This document shows, piece after piece, positions 35,003 to 43,706 of a DNA stretch of 64,000 nucleotides. Below the pieces are notes generated by a model. It made no database searches, was not told the DNA's origin, and was given only the letters and a program-made list of their open reading frames with translations. Numbering within the stretch: the first letter of the stretch is position 1; each line of letters begins with the position of its first letter. Made by a program: the position numbers and the translations under genes. The DNA comes from Dyadobacter arcticus (GTDB lineage Bacteria > Bacteroidota > Bacteroidia > Cytophagales > Spirosomataceae): contig NZ_JAASQJ010000002.1 in NCBI RefSeq assembly GCF_011762185.1, positions 868,001-932,000 of the forward strand. Reading direction: 5' to 3'.

Positions 35003-36061
35003 ATGCCCCACCACGATATCTTAGCGACACCCAAAGACCTTGGCTTTACATTTCCCGCCGAGTGGTTTCCGCACCGCGCCACGTGGCTCACATTCCCGCA
35101 TAACGAGGCATCCTGGCAGGGAGATAAGCTCGCGAAAATGCGCCCGCAATATTTTGAGTTTATTAAACAGATCAGTGCTGGCGAGCATGTCGGTTTTATT
35201 GCGAACGATAAAAATCTTAAACAATACATTATTAAAGAGCTCAATAAAATAAATGTCGATCTATCAAAAATTGAATTTTTAATAAAACCTACGAACGATG
35301 CCTGGTGCAGGGACCATGGGCCTTCTTTTGTCATTAATAAAGAAACCGGACAAAAAATGATCGTGGACTGGGGCCATAATGCTTGGGGAGGCAAATATCC
35401 GCCTTACGACGACGACAATCGCACGCCCAAAGCAGTAGCCGTTTACCTAAATCTGCCAATCATTGAGCCAGGAATTATCATGGAAGGCGGCGCGGTGGAA
35501 TTCAATGGCGCCGGAAGTCTGCTCACCAGCAAGTCGTGCTTATTGAATCTCAACCGCAATCCTCATTTGAACCAGCAACAGATTGAACAAGTCCTTTGCG
35601 ATTTTTATGGTATTGAACAGATATTGTGGGTGGAAGGAGGAATTGTAGGCGACGATACCGACGGACATATTGATGATACGACCCGTTTTATTAATGAAGA
35701 TACCGTAGTAGCTTGTGTTGAAAGCAATCAGAGTGATGAAAATTTTGAGATTCTAAATACTAACCTCAAAATGCTGAAAGAAATGCGGCTGACAAACGGC
35801 AAGCAGCTAAATATCATTGAGCTGCCCATGCCTAAAGCAGTAATTATCGATGGTTTCCGTACACCCGGCTCTTATGCCAATTTCCTGATCTGCAATGCTG
35901 GCGTTATTGTTCCTGTTTTCAATAACCCAAATGATCAAACCGCCATTAACATTCTTGAAACAGCATTCCCCAACCGTAAAGTAATCCCGCTGCTGGCAAC
36001 CGAAATCATCTGGGGACAGGGAAGCTTTCACTGCCTAAGCCAGCAGGAACCGCTTATTTAA
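35003..36061 (+). CDS. aguA: Agmatine deiminase
   Basis: A 352-residue member of the peptidyl-arginine deiminase-like family that turns agmatine into N-carbamoylputrescine and ammonia. The WCRDHGPSF motif near 98, EGGAVEFNGAGSLLTS near 155, GDDTDGHIDDTTRFI near 216 and the catalytic cysteine C344 in GSFHCLSQQEP are all present. Together with aguB (24728-25645) it completes the agmatine-to-putrescine route, but the two genes, often adjacent in Bacteroidota, are 9.4 kb apart here. Confidence 0.9.
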   Translation: MPHHDILATPKDLGFTFPAEWFPHRATWLTFPHNEASWQGDKLAKMRPQYFEFIKQISAGEHVGFIANDKNLKQYIIKELNKINVDLSKIEFLIKPTNDAWCRDHGPSFVINKETGQKMIVDWGHNAWGGKYPPYDDDNRTPKAVAVYLNLPIIEPGIIMEGGAVEFNGAGSLLTSKSCLLNLNRNPHLNQQQIEQVLCDFYGIEQILWVEGGIVGDDTDGHIDDTTRFINEDTVVACVESNQSDENFEILNTNLKMLKEMRLTNGKQLNIIELPMPKAVIIDGFRTPGSYANFLICNAGVIVPVFNNPNDQTAINILETAFPNRKVIPLLATEIIWGQGSFHCLSQQEPLI

Positions 36062-36063
36062 TG

Positions 36064-36864
36064 TTACTCCCCCAAAACAGCCCAATCCCCCGTTTCATGC
36101 AGGAAAACATTGTAATCCACAAAACCTCTGATCCCATCTGCCCAGCCTTTTTCGCTATGTTGCCAGAAAAGTACGTGCGCATCGGCTGCAAGATCCTTTA
36201 CATCCGTCCTTGAATACCCGGCAAGCCAGAGCGGATATTCGTCAAAATTACCCGCAATGTATTTTTTGTAGTAATGCTCATTGACGTAAATGATGGGCTT
36301 TATACCGTAATGAGCTTCGATCAGTTCAAGCCAGTTCCTTATACCTTTAATAATAATATCATCCGGCTTTCCGGCATGTGATTCCAGGTCGAGCACCGGC
36401 GGCAAATCTCCCGGCTCCATCCTTACCTGGCCAATGAAATTCTGTACCTGCCGATCGGACATGACCCGGGGATTGTAAAAATGATAAGCGCCCCGCTTCA
36501 TCCCTACCCTTTTGGCCTCACTCCAGTTCCGCTTGAATTGTCTGTCGAGGTGTGTTGCGCCCTCAGTCGCCTTGATGTAAACAAAATCAATCCCGACTTT
36601 ATCCGATCGCGTGTTTTTAAGCTTGTCCCAATTGATCTTTGCATTGTGATGCGAAACGTCGATTCCATGGATGGGATAACGCAGCGGAAGCCGGATCCCG
36701 AACTTACTGATGAATTCCCATTGGTTTTCATCTTTACTGTTCCGCCACCAAAGCACAGCGCTCACCAGCAGGAAGATAGCAGCAATAATCGCCCAGCCTT
36801 TCGCTGGTAACGGTTTAATATAGCTTGTTTTGGCCTTAGAGGCCCCAATCTTCCTTTTTGCCAT
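36064..36864 (-). CDS. GH25 lysozyme (muramidase) with N-terminal membrane anchor
   Basis: From the ATG at 36864 the protein has 266 residues; a TTG three codons upstream is less likely. A basic N-terminus and one membrane helix (about 25-45) tether it to the inner membrane facing the periplasm. The GH25 barrel shows HGIDVSHHNAKINW, FVYIKATEG and PPVLDLES, which carry the catalytic acids (DxE). GH25 enzymes cut the beta-1,4 bond of peptidoglycan, so cell-wall remodelling is likely. A TACTTTTG box ends 6 bases before the ATG. It is tail-to-tail with aguA. Confidence 0.88.
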   Translation of the reverse strand: MAKRKIGASKAKTSYIKPLPAKGWAIIAAIFLLVSAVLWWRNSKDENQWEFISKFGIRLPLRYPIHGIDVSHHNAKINWDKLKNTRSDKVGIDFVYIKATEGATHLDRQFKRNWSEAKRVGMKRGAYHFYNPRVMSDRQVQNFIGQVRMEPGDLPPVLDLESHAGKPDDIIIKGIRNWLELIEAHYGIKPIIYVNEHYYKKYIAGNFDEYPLWLAGYSRTDVKDLAADAHVLFWQHSEKGWADGIRGFVDYNVFLHETGDWAVLGE

Positions 36865-36933
36865 AGGCTGCAAAAGTACAAAAGATCAGCAATCGTGGCA
36901 TATGACCATTCAATTTGAATACTTGCCATTCAT

Positions 36934-36974
36934 GTACTTTGTTATACATAGTACCTGCCATTGCCCCATATTTG
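36934..36974 (+). promoter_or_regulatory. Palindromic operator and -7 element of small secreted protein 1
   Basis: GTACTTTG (36934-36941), TTATA, CATAGTAC (36947-36954) forms a palindrome with one mismatch. Twelve bases later comes CATATTTG (36967-36974), one mismatch from TAnnTTTG. The same arrangement with the same spacing precedes the paralogue at 37703. Confidence 0.6.
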
Positions 36975-37033
36975 TCATGTTCATTCAGAACAAGGATTAG
37001 AAAAAAACATAAACATATAAACTTCAAAGAGCC

Positions 37034-37414
37034 ATGAAAACTTCATTTAAAACAATCGCATTAGCAATAGCATTTTCAGCAGTTTTTGGTTTCAATTCTT
37101 TCGCAGACGATTTGGAAGCGAAAAAAACCAGCAACTTCGGAACAGGTATTTTCGCTTCCAAATCCGGTAAAATCCACATCAGCCTTGACAAGTACACCAA
37201 CGACAACACAGTTGTTCTTGTAACCGACCAAAGCGGCAAACTGATGTACCGCGAAGTGGTTGGGAAGGATGTTACCAAATTCAGAAAAACATTGAACGTA
37301 AGCGAACTGCCAGCCGGAACTTACCAAATTGAAATCGCAGGTAAAGGCGAAAAACAAGTAAAGACCTTCGAGGTTTCGGAGAAAAAAGCAGAGCGCGAAA
37401 TTAGCGTGAAGTAA
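37034..37414 (+). CDS. Small secreted protein, tandem paralogue 1
   Basis: A 126-residue protein with a signal peptide (1-24, KTIALAIAFSAVFGFNSFAD) and a single beta-sandwich-like domain. The stretch GKLMYREVVG ... LNVSELPAGTYQIEIAGKG resembles the core of type IX secretion sorting domains, but nothing precedes it and the usual C-terminal KxV(V) ending is replaced by EISVK. The paralogue at 37703-38080 has about the same length and clear similarity throughout. Function unknown; both share a palindromic upstream site. Confidence 0.7.
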   Translation: MKTSFKTIALAIAFSAVFGFNSFADDLEAKKTSNFGTGIFASKSGKIHISLDKYTNDNTVVLVTDQSGKLMYREVVGKDVTKFRKTLNVSELPAGTYQIEIAGKGEKQVKTFEVSEKKAEREISVK

Positions 37415-37437
37415 TACCTTACCCCTAGCCATGAAGA

Positions 37438-37470
37438 CAAAAGACCCGGACGAATCGTCCGGGTCTTTTG
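37438..37470 (+). terminator. Strong intrinsic terminator after small secreted protein 1
   Basis: A perfect 15-base stem (37438-37452 with 37456-37470, CAAAAGACCCGGACG and its complement) around AAT. The A and T ends make it work in both directions. Confidence 0.9.
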
Positions 37471-37599
37471 CATTTATATGCCCCAGTTTAATCTATACGT
37501 AGTTTTACGTGTTTTTTTTAAGTTTTTTTGAGCCCTATAATTGGTGTAGAATCAGTCATCTTTATATTCCGCCACTCACTGTAAAAAGCCACCATTCAT

Positions 37600-37640
37600 G
37601 TACTATGTAATGCATAGTACTAAGTATTACCCCATATTTG
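37600..37640 (+). promoter_or_regulatory. Palindromic operator and -7 element of small secreted protein 2
   Basis: GTACTATG (37600-37607), TAATG, CATAGTAC (37613-37620) is a perfect 8-base palindrome. CATATTTG follows after 12 bases (37633-37640), exactly as in the copy at 36934. The flanks CCATTCAT and TCATGTTCA are also conserved. Confidence 0.65.
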
Positions 37641-37702
37641 TCATGTTCAAAGAGAGCAACAATCAACCAAAATCAATTCCACATTTTAACCTTTCAGAAA
37701 TC

Positions 37703-38080
37703 ATGAAAACCTCGATCAAAACCATCGCATTAGCAGTCGCATTTTCAGCCGTCTTCGCCTTCAATTCCTTCGCCGACGAAAAAGAAGCGAGAAAAGCAGG
37801 ATTTGCAACTGGCATATTCGCTTCAAAAAGCGGTAAAGTCCATATCAACGTTGATAAGTTCGGAAACGAAAACACCGCAGTGGTTATCACGAATGACGCT
37901 GGTCAATTAATGTATCGTGAATTGATCGGCAAAGGTGTCAGCAAATTCAGAACAGCTGTAAATGTATCGGATCTGCCTTCCGGCACTTACCAAATCGAAA
38001 TCAGTTCGAAAAGCGGAAAAGAAGTAAAAACTTTTAATGTTACCGACAAAATCGCAGAACGCTCAATAAGCGTGAAGTAA
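37703..38080 (+). CDS. Small secreted protein, tandem paralogue 2
   Basis: From the ATG at 37703 the protein has 125 residues with signal peptide KTIALAVAFSAVFAFNSFAD; a frame from 37598 would add 35 residues that translate the conserved promoter region, so it is rejected. The body (KVHINVDKFGNENTAVVITN, VNVSDLPSGTYQIEISSKSG) aligns with paralogue 1 end to end. Gene, upstream palindrome and spacing were duplicated together. Function unknown. Confidence 0.7.
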   Translation: MKTSIKTIALAVAFSAVFAFNSFADEKEARKAGFATGIFASKSGKVHINVDKFGNENTAVVITNDAGQLMYRELIGKGVSKFRTAVNVSDLPSGTYQIEISSKSGKEVKTFNVTDKIAERSISVK

Positions 38081-38093
38081 TCTCAATTCGTTG

Positions 38094-38139
38094 AAAAGAC
38101 GGAGGCCCAAGTCAGATCTGACTTGGGCCTCCGTCTTTT
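38094..38139. terminator. Perfect 46-base palindromic terminator
   Basis: Two 23-base arms (38094-38116 and 38117-38139, AAAAGACGGAGGCCCAAGTC and on) are exact reverse complements with no spacer. It separates paralogue 2 (plus) from leuS (minus) and should stop transcription both ways. Confidence 0.9.
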
Positions 38140-38153
38140 TAGCTAACTATATT

Positions 38154-41042
38154 CTAAATAACCACATTCACGATACGCTTCGGCACGACGACCATCTTTT
38201 TCAATGGTTTGCCTTCCATCCATTTCTGAACGGTTTCATTGGCTAGAACTTCTTTTTCAATTTCCGAAGCGGGGGTATCCATTGGAAATGACAGCGATAT
38301 TCTCACTTTACCATTAATCTGCACGGGATATTCAAAAACTGCGTCGGTCACATGTTGTAACTCCCATTTTGGAAAAGCAGTTTTAGACACCATTCCCTTT
38401 TCATTGCCCAGCGTATCCCATAATTCCTCTGAAATATGCGGTGCATAAGGAGACAACAGAACAATCAGCTCCTGCAAAACCGCTTTGCTATGACATTTCA
38501 TGCTGCTTAACTCATTTACGCATATCATAAAAGCACTGACGGCGGTATTGAAAGAGAAGTTTTCGATATCTTCTTCAATTTTTTTGATGGTTTTGTGCAG
38601 GATTTTCAACTCTTCCGGTTTGGCAGGAATGTCTTTTACAAGCCATTGGCCCATATCGCTGTAAAACAAACGCCACAGCTTCCGGAGAAATTTATAAGTA
38701 CCGTCAATCCCGTTGGTATTCCAGGGCTTCGCCTGATCCAATGGCCCCAGGAACATTTCGTACAAACGCAAAGTATCGGCTCCATATCGTTCTACAATGT
38801 CGTCGGGGTTGACCACATTGAATTTGGACTTGGACATTTTCTCGACCTCAACTCCGCAAATGTATTTCCCGTCTTCCAAAATGAACGTGGCGTTCTCACC
38901 CGCAATGTCAAGCCGGGAAGCTTTGAAGTTTTCAATATCCAAAACATCATTTTCGACGATGTTAACATCCACATGTAATGCCGAAACTTCATACGCAGAC
39001 CTTAAACCGGCACTTATAAAAACGGGCTTGCTGAAATCTTCGCTTTTTACCCGATACATAAAGTTGCTCCTTCCCTGGATCATTCCCTGGTTGATCAGCT
39101 TTTTAAAAGGCTCTTCCTCAGGAACATAACCACGGTCTTTCAGGAATTTATTCCAAAAACGGCTGTACAATAAGTGTCCAGTCGCATGCTCGGTACCACC
39201 AATGTACAAATCCACCGACCGCCAGTAATCGATTGCATCTTCAGAAGCAAATTTCTGCCCGTTCTGTGGATCCATGTATCGGTACCAGTACCAGCTGCTT
39301 CCTGCCCAACCAGGCATCGTGCTCAACTCATAACCATTTCCTGACACATGAGCCCAATCCTGCGCGCGGCCCAATGGCGGCTCACCGTTTTCAGTAGGTA
39401 AATATTTATCTACTTCCGGCAAGTTCAATGGTAGTTCATGCAAATCCAGCAAATAAGGTAACGGCTGACCGTCGCTGTCGTCTTGATAATAAACAGGCAC
39501 CGGCTCGCCCCAATAGCGCTGGCGGCTAAAAACAGCGTCGCGCAAACGGTAGTTAACTTTGCCTTTTCCAATACCTTTCTCTTCAAGCCAGCTAATCAAA
39601 ACTTTATTGGCTTCGTGAAAAGTCAATCCATTGATCATGCCTGAGTTGATATACTTTCCTTCTTTGGTAGAATCGGCCTGTGTCTCAATCTCCTTTTGAG
39701 AATCCAGGATTGAAATGATAGGAAGATCAAAATGCTTGGCAAAATTCCAGTCACGCTGGTCGCCCGATGGAACCGCCATCACTGCTCCTGTTCCATATCC
39801 TGCCAAAACATAATCTGCAATGTAAACAGGTACTTTCTCCCCATTAAAAGGATTGATGGCATAAGCGCCTGTGAATGCCCCTGAAACCGTTTTCACATCC
39901 GACATCCGGTCACGCTCCGACTTCTTCTGCGTCATCGCAATGTACGCATCAATGTCCGCACGCTGCCCGGGTGTAGTGATCACATCCACCAACTCATGCT
40001 CCGGCGCCAGAACCATAAACGTAACCCCGTAGATCGTATCAACGCGGGTTGTGAAGACTTCGATGAAAGGGGAATAAAGGGAGGAATGGGAAGAAGGGGA
40101 GGATGGAGTATTATTTTCCTTTCCTCCTTCCTCCCTTTCATCCCCTTTCTCCCCCTCCTCCCAAATTTTAAATCTTACAAGCGCCCCCACCGATCTTCCG
40201 ATCCAGTTGCGTTGCTGTTCTTTTAATGATTCTGTCCAATCAACGGTATCAAGTCCGTCCAGTAAACGCTGCGAATATGCAGTGATTCGCATCATCCATT
40301 GGCGCATTAACTTCTGGATTACGGGATATCCACCACGCTCGGAAACACCATCTTTTACTTCATCATTGGACAATACCGAACCCAATCCAGGACACCAGTT
40401 GACCGTGGCATCTGCGACATAAGTAAGGCGGTATTTCAATGTGATTTTGTATTGCTCTTCCTCCGACCAAGAATTCCAATCTCCGGCGGAAAATACAGGC
40501 GTATCTTCATCATGAGGTGCATTGATCCCCTTGTTTCCCTGCTGACTGAATTTCTCGGTCAAAGTTTCAATAGGTTCTGCTTGATCAGCATCGTTGTTAT
40601 ACCAGCTTTTGAAAAGCTCTATAAAGATCCATTGCGTCCACTTGTAGTAGCCCGGATCAGATGTCCGAACTTCCCTTTTCCAGTCGTAGCTTAACCCCAG
40701 ATTCTTTAATTGCTCGATATAGCGGGTAATATTCTGCTCAGTTGTAACCGCAGGGTGCTGTCCTGTCTGGATCGCATATTGTTCGGCTGGCAGACCAAAA
40801 CTATCGAAGCCCATTGGATGCAGCACATTAAACCCTTTCAATCTTTTATATCTCGAATAAATATCCGAAGCGATGTAACCTAGCGGGTGGCCCACATGCA
40901 ATCCTGCCCCTGATGGGTAGGGAAACATATCCAAAACGTAATATTTGGGAAGTTCCGATTCGTTAGAAACACGGAATGTGCCTTGCTCTTCCCAGTAATC
41001 CTGCCACTTTTTCTCTATTTCCCGATGACTGTACTCGTTCAT
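38154..41042 (-). CDS. leuS: Leucine--tRNA ligase with repeat-encoded insertion
   Basis: A 962-residue class I aminoacyl-tRNA synthetase that charges tRNA-Leu. HIGH-type motif HVGHPLGY near 50, [14 protein letters not shown] near 735 and the CP1 editing domain with [21 protein letters not shown] are present, so it should both charge and proofread. Residues about 294-326 ([18 protein letters not shown], then a Ser/Pro-rich part) are a low-complexity insert at the entry of the editing domain, encoded by a purine-rich inverted repeat at 40065-40162. The protein is about 30 residues longer than the roughly 930 expected for this phylum. Confidence 0.93.
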   Translation of the reverse strand: MNEYSHREIEKKWQDYWEEQGTFRVSNESELPKYYVLDMFPYPSGAGLHVGHPLGYIASDIYSRYKRLKGFNVLHPMGFDSFGLPAEQYAIQTGQHPAVTTEQNITRYIEQLKNLGLSYDWKREVRTSDPGYYKWTQWIFIELFKSWYNNDADQAEPIETLTEKFSQQGNKGINAPHDEDTPVFSAGDWNSWSEEEQYKITLKYRLTYVADATVNWCPGLGSVLSNDEVKDGVSERGGYPVIQKLMRQWMMRITAYSQRLLDGLDTVDWTESLKEQQRNWIGRSVGALVRFKIWEEGEKGDEREEGGKENNTPSSPSSHSSLYSPFIEVFTTRVDTIYGVTFMVLAPEHELVDVITTPGQRADIDAYIAMTQKKSERDRMSDVKTVSGAFTGAYAINPFNGEKVPVYIADYVLAGYGTGAVMAVPSGDQRDWNFAKHFDLPIISILDSQKEIETQADSTKEGKYINSGMINGLTFHEANKVLISWLEEKGIGKGKVNYRLRDAVFSRQRYWGEPVPVYYQDDSDGQPLPYLLDLHELPLNLPEVDKYLPTENGEPPLGRAQDWAHVSGNGYELSTMPGWAGSSWYWYRYMDPQNGQKFASEDAIDYWRSVDLYIGGTEHATGHLLYSRFWNKFLKDRGYVPEEEPFKKLINQGMIQGRSNFMYRVKSEDFSKPVFISAGLRSAYEVSALHVDVNIVENDVLDIENFKASRLDIAGENATFILEDGKYICGVEVEKMSKSKFNVVNPDDIVERYGADTLRLYEMFLGPLDQAKPWNTNGIDGTYKFLRKLWRLFYSDMGQWLVKDIPAKPEELKILHKTIKKIEEDIENFSFNTAVSAFMICVNELSSMKCHSKAVLQELIVLLSPYAPHISEELWDTLGNEKGMVSKTAFPKWELQHVTDAVFEYPVQINGKVRISLSFPMDTPASEIEKEVLANETVQKWMEGKPLKKMVVVPKRIVNVVI
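40065..40162. repeat. Purine/pyrimidine inverted repeat inside leuS
   Basis: The left arm (about 40065-40102: GAAAGGGGAATAAAGGGAGG and on) is close to the reverse complement of the right arm (about 40115-40162, pyrimidine-rich). Read on the minus strand it contains GGGATGAAAGGGAGGAAGG and GGAGGAAAGGAAAA, which match the block before cysN (17 of 19, and 14 of 14). It is translated in frame within LeuRS. Confidence 0.75.
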
Positions 41043-41208
41043 AACTTTTATTTATTTGAAATACTTTCCGAAGCCTTTGATCTGATCCGGAAGCCTTACC
41101 CTTAACCGTTAGATGGTTTACAATACCCTATTCCAGCAAAAATAGCCTTTTTTGCTCTTATCAAGCATATTCGGTCTCACATTAACCTGTGCATACCTAT
41201 GGTAAATC

Positions 41209-41216
41209 CATCTTTG
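41209..41216 (+). promoter_or_regulatory. Candidate -7 element of the PorT-type gene
   Basis: CATCTTTG, one mismatch from TAnnTTTG, 104 bases before the ATG at 41320, in the divergent gap with leuS. No clear -33 element. Confidence 0.3.
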
Positions 41217-41319
41217 TAGAAATGCATACCCATATTACGGATTCGCAGAGCATATAGTTGGCGGCATAGCTTTTTAAATAATTTTAACATTCATCAATAC
41301 TTTTAAAACTAAGATTACT

Positions 41320-41994
41320 ATGAAAAACATTTTGATTGCGCTGTGTGCGATGATGATTGTGAGCTACTCGGCAACGGCTCAATACGATCCGGCTTTCAGA
41401 TTTGGCATCAAAGCAGGTGCTAACCTGTCCAACATCAACGGTACTAACGATTTATCACTTAATTCGCCCGAAACTGCATTTAATTTTAAAGACAACGACA
41501 ACCGTTCCGTAGGGTTTGTGGGCGGTGTATTCTTTCGCTTTGGTAAGACTTTCTACATTCAGCCGGAGGTTTTATTATCTCAAAAAGGTGGAAGGTTTAA
41601 TGTATATGAAGATGGAGTGCAAAATTCCGACGGAAAAGTGGATGTACGCTTTTCGAATTTAGATGTTCCTGTATTATTTGGCGTCCGGATTGCTCGTGTT
41701 TTCCGGATCAATGTGGGTCCAATGGCTTCATTGAGAATGACCAGCAACGGCAAAATCAACGATTCATTTAATGCGATTACCGGGCCAAATTCGAACACTG
41801 AATTTAAAAACAGACTAGCGTACGGTTATCAGGCAGGCATAGGCTTTGACTTTGGTCGGTTGATGCTTGACGTTCGTTATGAAGGGAATTTCACGGAAAT
41901 TGCGAATGTGAATTTCAACAATTCAACTACTGCTTCGCAATTTGGTAAAAAAGGTAATTTGTTTCAGGCCACATTGGGTTTTGCTATCCTCTGA
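41320..41994 (+). CDS. PorT-family outer membrane beta-barrel protein
   Basis: A 224-residue protein with a signal peptide (1-20, ending SATAQ) and eight or so amphipathic strands (FRFGIKAGANLSNI, FYIQPEVLLSQKGGRF, YGYQAGIGFDFGRLMLDVRYE) ending in the aromatic-poor FQATLGFAIL strand. The GIKAGANLSN start is the mark of the outer-membrane beta-barrel group often named PorT or 'porin family'. Real PorT is part of type IX secretion, but many relatives have unknown roles, so I do not name it porT. Confidence 0.85.
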   Translation: MKNILIALCAMMIVSYSATAQYDPAFRFGIKAGANLSNINGTNDLSLNSPETAFNFKDNDNRSVGFVGGVFFRFGKTFYIQPEVLLSQKGGRFNVYEDGVQNSDGKVDVRFSNLDVPVLFGVRIARVFRINVGPMASLRMTSNGKINDSFNAITGPNSNTEFKNRLAYGYQAGIGFDFGRLMLDVRYEGNFTEIANVNFNNSTTASQFGKKGNLFQATLGFAIL

Positions 41995-42012
41995 TAAAAC
42001 CTGAAAACGAGT

Positions 42013-42048
42013 AAAAAGCGGGATCTATCGTGGATGGATTCCGTTTTT
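42013..42048 (+). terminator. Terminator of the PorT-type gene
   Basis: AAAAAGCGGGATC (42013-42025) pairs with GATTCCGTTTTT (42037-42048), mostly Watson-Crick with two G-U pairs, ending in a T-run. It overlaps an in-frame ATG at 42034, which argues against that codon as the start of the next gene. Confidence 0.7.
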
Positions 42049-42078
42049 TGCTTAAATTCAAGCCCATCACCTATTCCA

Positions 42079-43569
42079 GTGGCAATAAATACAGATAATG
42101 TAAGATTGGTTTTCGGCTTAAAATTAAAACAGCTTCGGCTGGATAAAGGAATGTCGCTCAGCGATCTTTCTCAAAAATCCGGATTGTCGATCTCCTACAT
42201 TAATGAAATTGAGAAAGGAAAAAAATACCCGAAATCAGATAAAATCCTGGCCTTAGCCCAGGCGATGGACACGGATTATGATACGCTCGTATCATTAAAA
42301 TTGAGCAAGCGCCTCGAACCTATTTCCCAACTACTCAGCTCCAATGTACTTACGGAGCTTCCGTTAGAGCTTTTCGGGATAGATCCTGCCAATTTGCTTG
42401 AAATCCTGTCGGATGCTCCAATGAAGATCAGCGCATTCGTAGGAACCCTCATCGAGATTGCGAGAAATTACAATATGTCGATCGAGAAATTCTACTTTTC
42501 TGCCCTCCGGACTTACCAGGAAATGCACGATAATTATTTTGAGGATATCGAATTGGAAGCGGAGCGTTTCCTGGAAGATAATGGCGTGGAGGCGGAAAGG
42601 CAATTAGACGAGAAATATCTAGCCGAAATTCTCAAAAGCAGGTTCAATTATACAATTGAACCGATCAATGAAAGGGTTCATCCTGAATTTTCCACCGTGC
42701 GTTCGTTAACAATAACCAATTTGCTTGGCAATAAGCTGTTAATCAACACACATTTATCCTCCGTGCAACGCGCTTTTATTTACGGCCGGGAAATTGGTTA
42801 TCTATTTTTAAATTTGAAAAACAGGTTGCATACTACTGCACTGGTAGAAGCCGAGTCGTTTGAGCAGCTTCTTAATAACTTCAAGGCCTCCTATTTCGCA
42901 AGTGCGATTATTATCAAAAGGAGCTTGTTGGTGCCTGCGATTTCAGATTTTTTTGCGCAAAAAACCTGGCAGCCCGAAAAGCTTATCCAGCTTATCCACG
43001 ATTTCAATACAACACCCGAATCGTTTTGCTATAGGTTAAGCAATGTGCTGCCGCGCTATTTTGGGATCAATCAGATCTTTTTTGCCCGTTTCAATAATTT
43101 CGTTGGTCAGAACTTGTTCGACATGACGAAGGAAATGCATATTTCGAGAAAGCATTATCCGCATACCGTGAAGGACGAGCATTATTGCAGGCGGTGGGTG
43201 GCACTTACTATCCTGAACGATCTCGGCGACATTATTATAAATAAAGGGAAGCCTCGAATCCTTTGCAAGGCCCAAAAATCCACTTACATCGATACAAAGG
43301 ATCAATATCTGGTGATCAGTTTTGCGCAGCCGATGTCTCCAACACCTAATTTGAATGTCAGTGTGTCAATGGGAATTTATCTGGACGAGCAAACGCGGGA
43401 AAAGCTGGCTTTTCTGGATGATCCGCATTTGCATTCCAGGGATGTGAACCAGACCTGCGAACGTTGCTCTTTGTTCGATTGTCGGGAGCGCATTGCAGCT
43501 CCTATCATTCTTCAGAAAAAGCATAAAAATGAAGAATTAAGGAAAGCGTTAAGAAGAATTATTCCTTAA
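42079..43569 (+). CDS. XRE-type regulator with degenerate IrrE-like domain (ScfR/RamB-like)
   Basis: From the GTG at 42079 the protein has 496 residues; an ATG at 42034 lies in the upstream terminator and is less likely. A helix-turn-helix spans about 10-65 (LKQLRLDKGMSLSDLSQKSG, YINEIEKGKKYP). The middle has an ImmA/IrrE-like region in which the HExxH zinc motif reads REIGY (FIYGREIGYLFLNL), so peptidase activity is doubtful. The C-terminal end NQTCERCSLFDCRERIAAP with clustered cysteines is typical of the short-chain fatty acyl regulators of acetate/propionate metabolism. Its targets here are unknown; a sterol-desaturase gene follows. Confidence 0.75.
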   Translation: MAINTDNVRLVFGLKLKQLRLDKGMSLSDLSQKSGLSISYINEIEKGKKYPKSDKILALAQAMDTDYDTLVSLKLSKRLEPISQLLSSNVLTELPLELFGIDPANLLEILSDAPMKISAFVGTLIEIARNYNMSIEKFYFSALRTYQEMHDNYFEDIELEAERFLEDNGVEAERQLDEKYLAEILKSRFNYTIEPINERVHPEFSTVRSLTITNLLGNKLLINTHLSSVQRAFIYGREIGYLFLNLKNRLHTTALVEAESFEQLLNNFKASYFASAIIIKRSLLVPAISDFFAQKTWQPEKLIQLIHDFNTTPESFCYRLSNVLPRYFGINQIFFARFNNFVGQNLFDMTKEMHISRKHYPHTVKDEHYCRRWVALTILNDLGDIIINKGKPRILCKAQKSTYIDTKDQYLVISFAQPMSPTPNLNVSVSMGIYLDEQTREKLAFLDDPHLHSRDVNQTCERCSLFDCRERIAAPIILQKKHKNEELRKALRRIIP

Positions 43570-43676
43570 TAGGGGTTTTAATTGAGGTGAATGTCTAATA
43601 TGAGAATAACCCTAAATTTCAGGATTAAAAAATTCTTAAAAATTATCGTATCAAGCCTAACATTTCTACACTCAAC

Positions 43677-43684
43677 TATCTTTG
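43677..43684 (+). promoter_or_regulatory. -7 element of the sterol desaturase gene
   Basis: TATCTTTG matches TAnnTTTG and lies 22 bases before the ATG at 43707. The -33 region has only a weak match. Confidence 0.45.
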
Positions 43685-43706
43685 TATACCATTTGTAAAA
43701 ATTGAT

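Noticed and set aside
42034..42078. ATG at 42034 as start of the XRE regulator
   Set aside because: It lies inside the terminator hairpin of the preceding gene, and the conserved region begins after the GTG at 42079.
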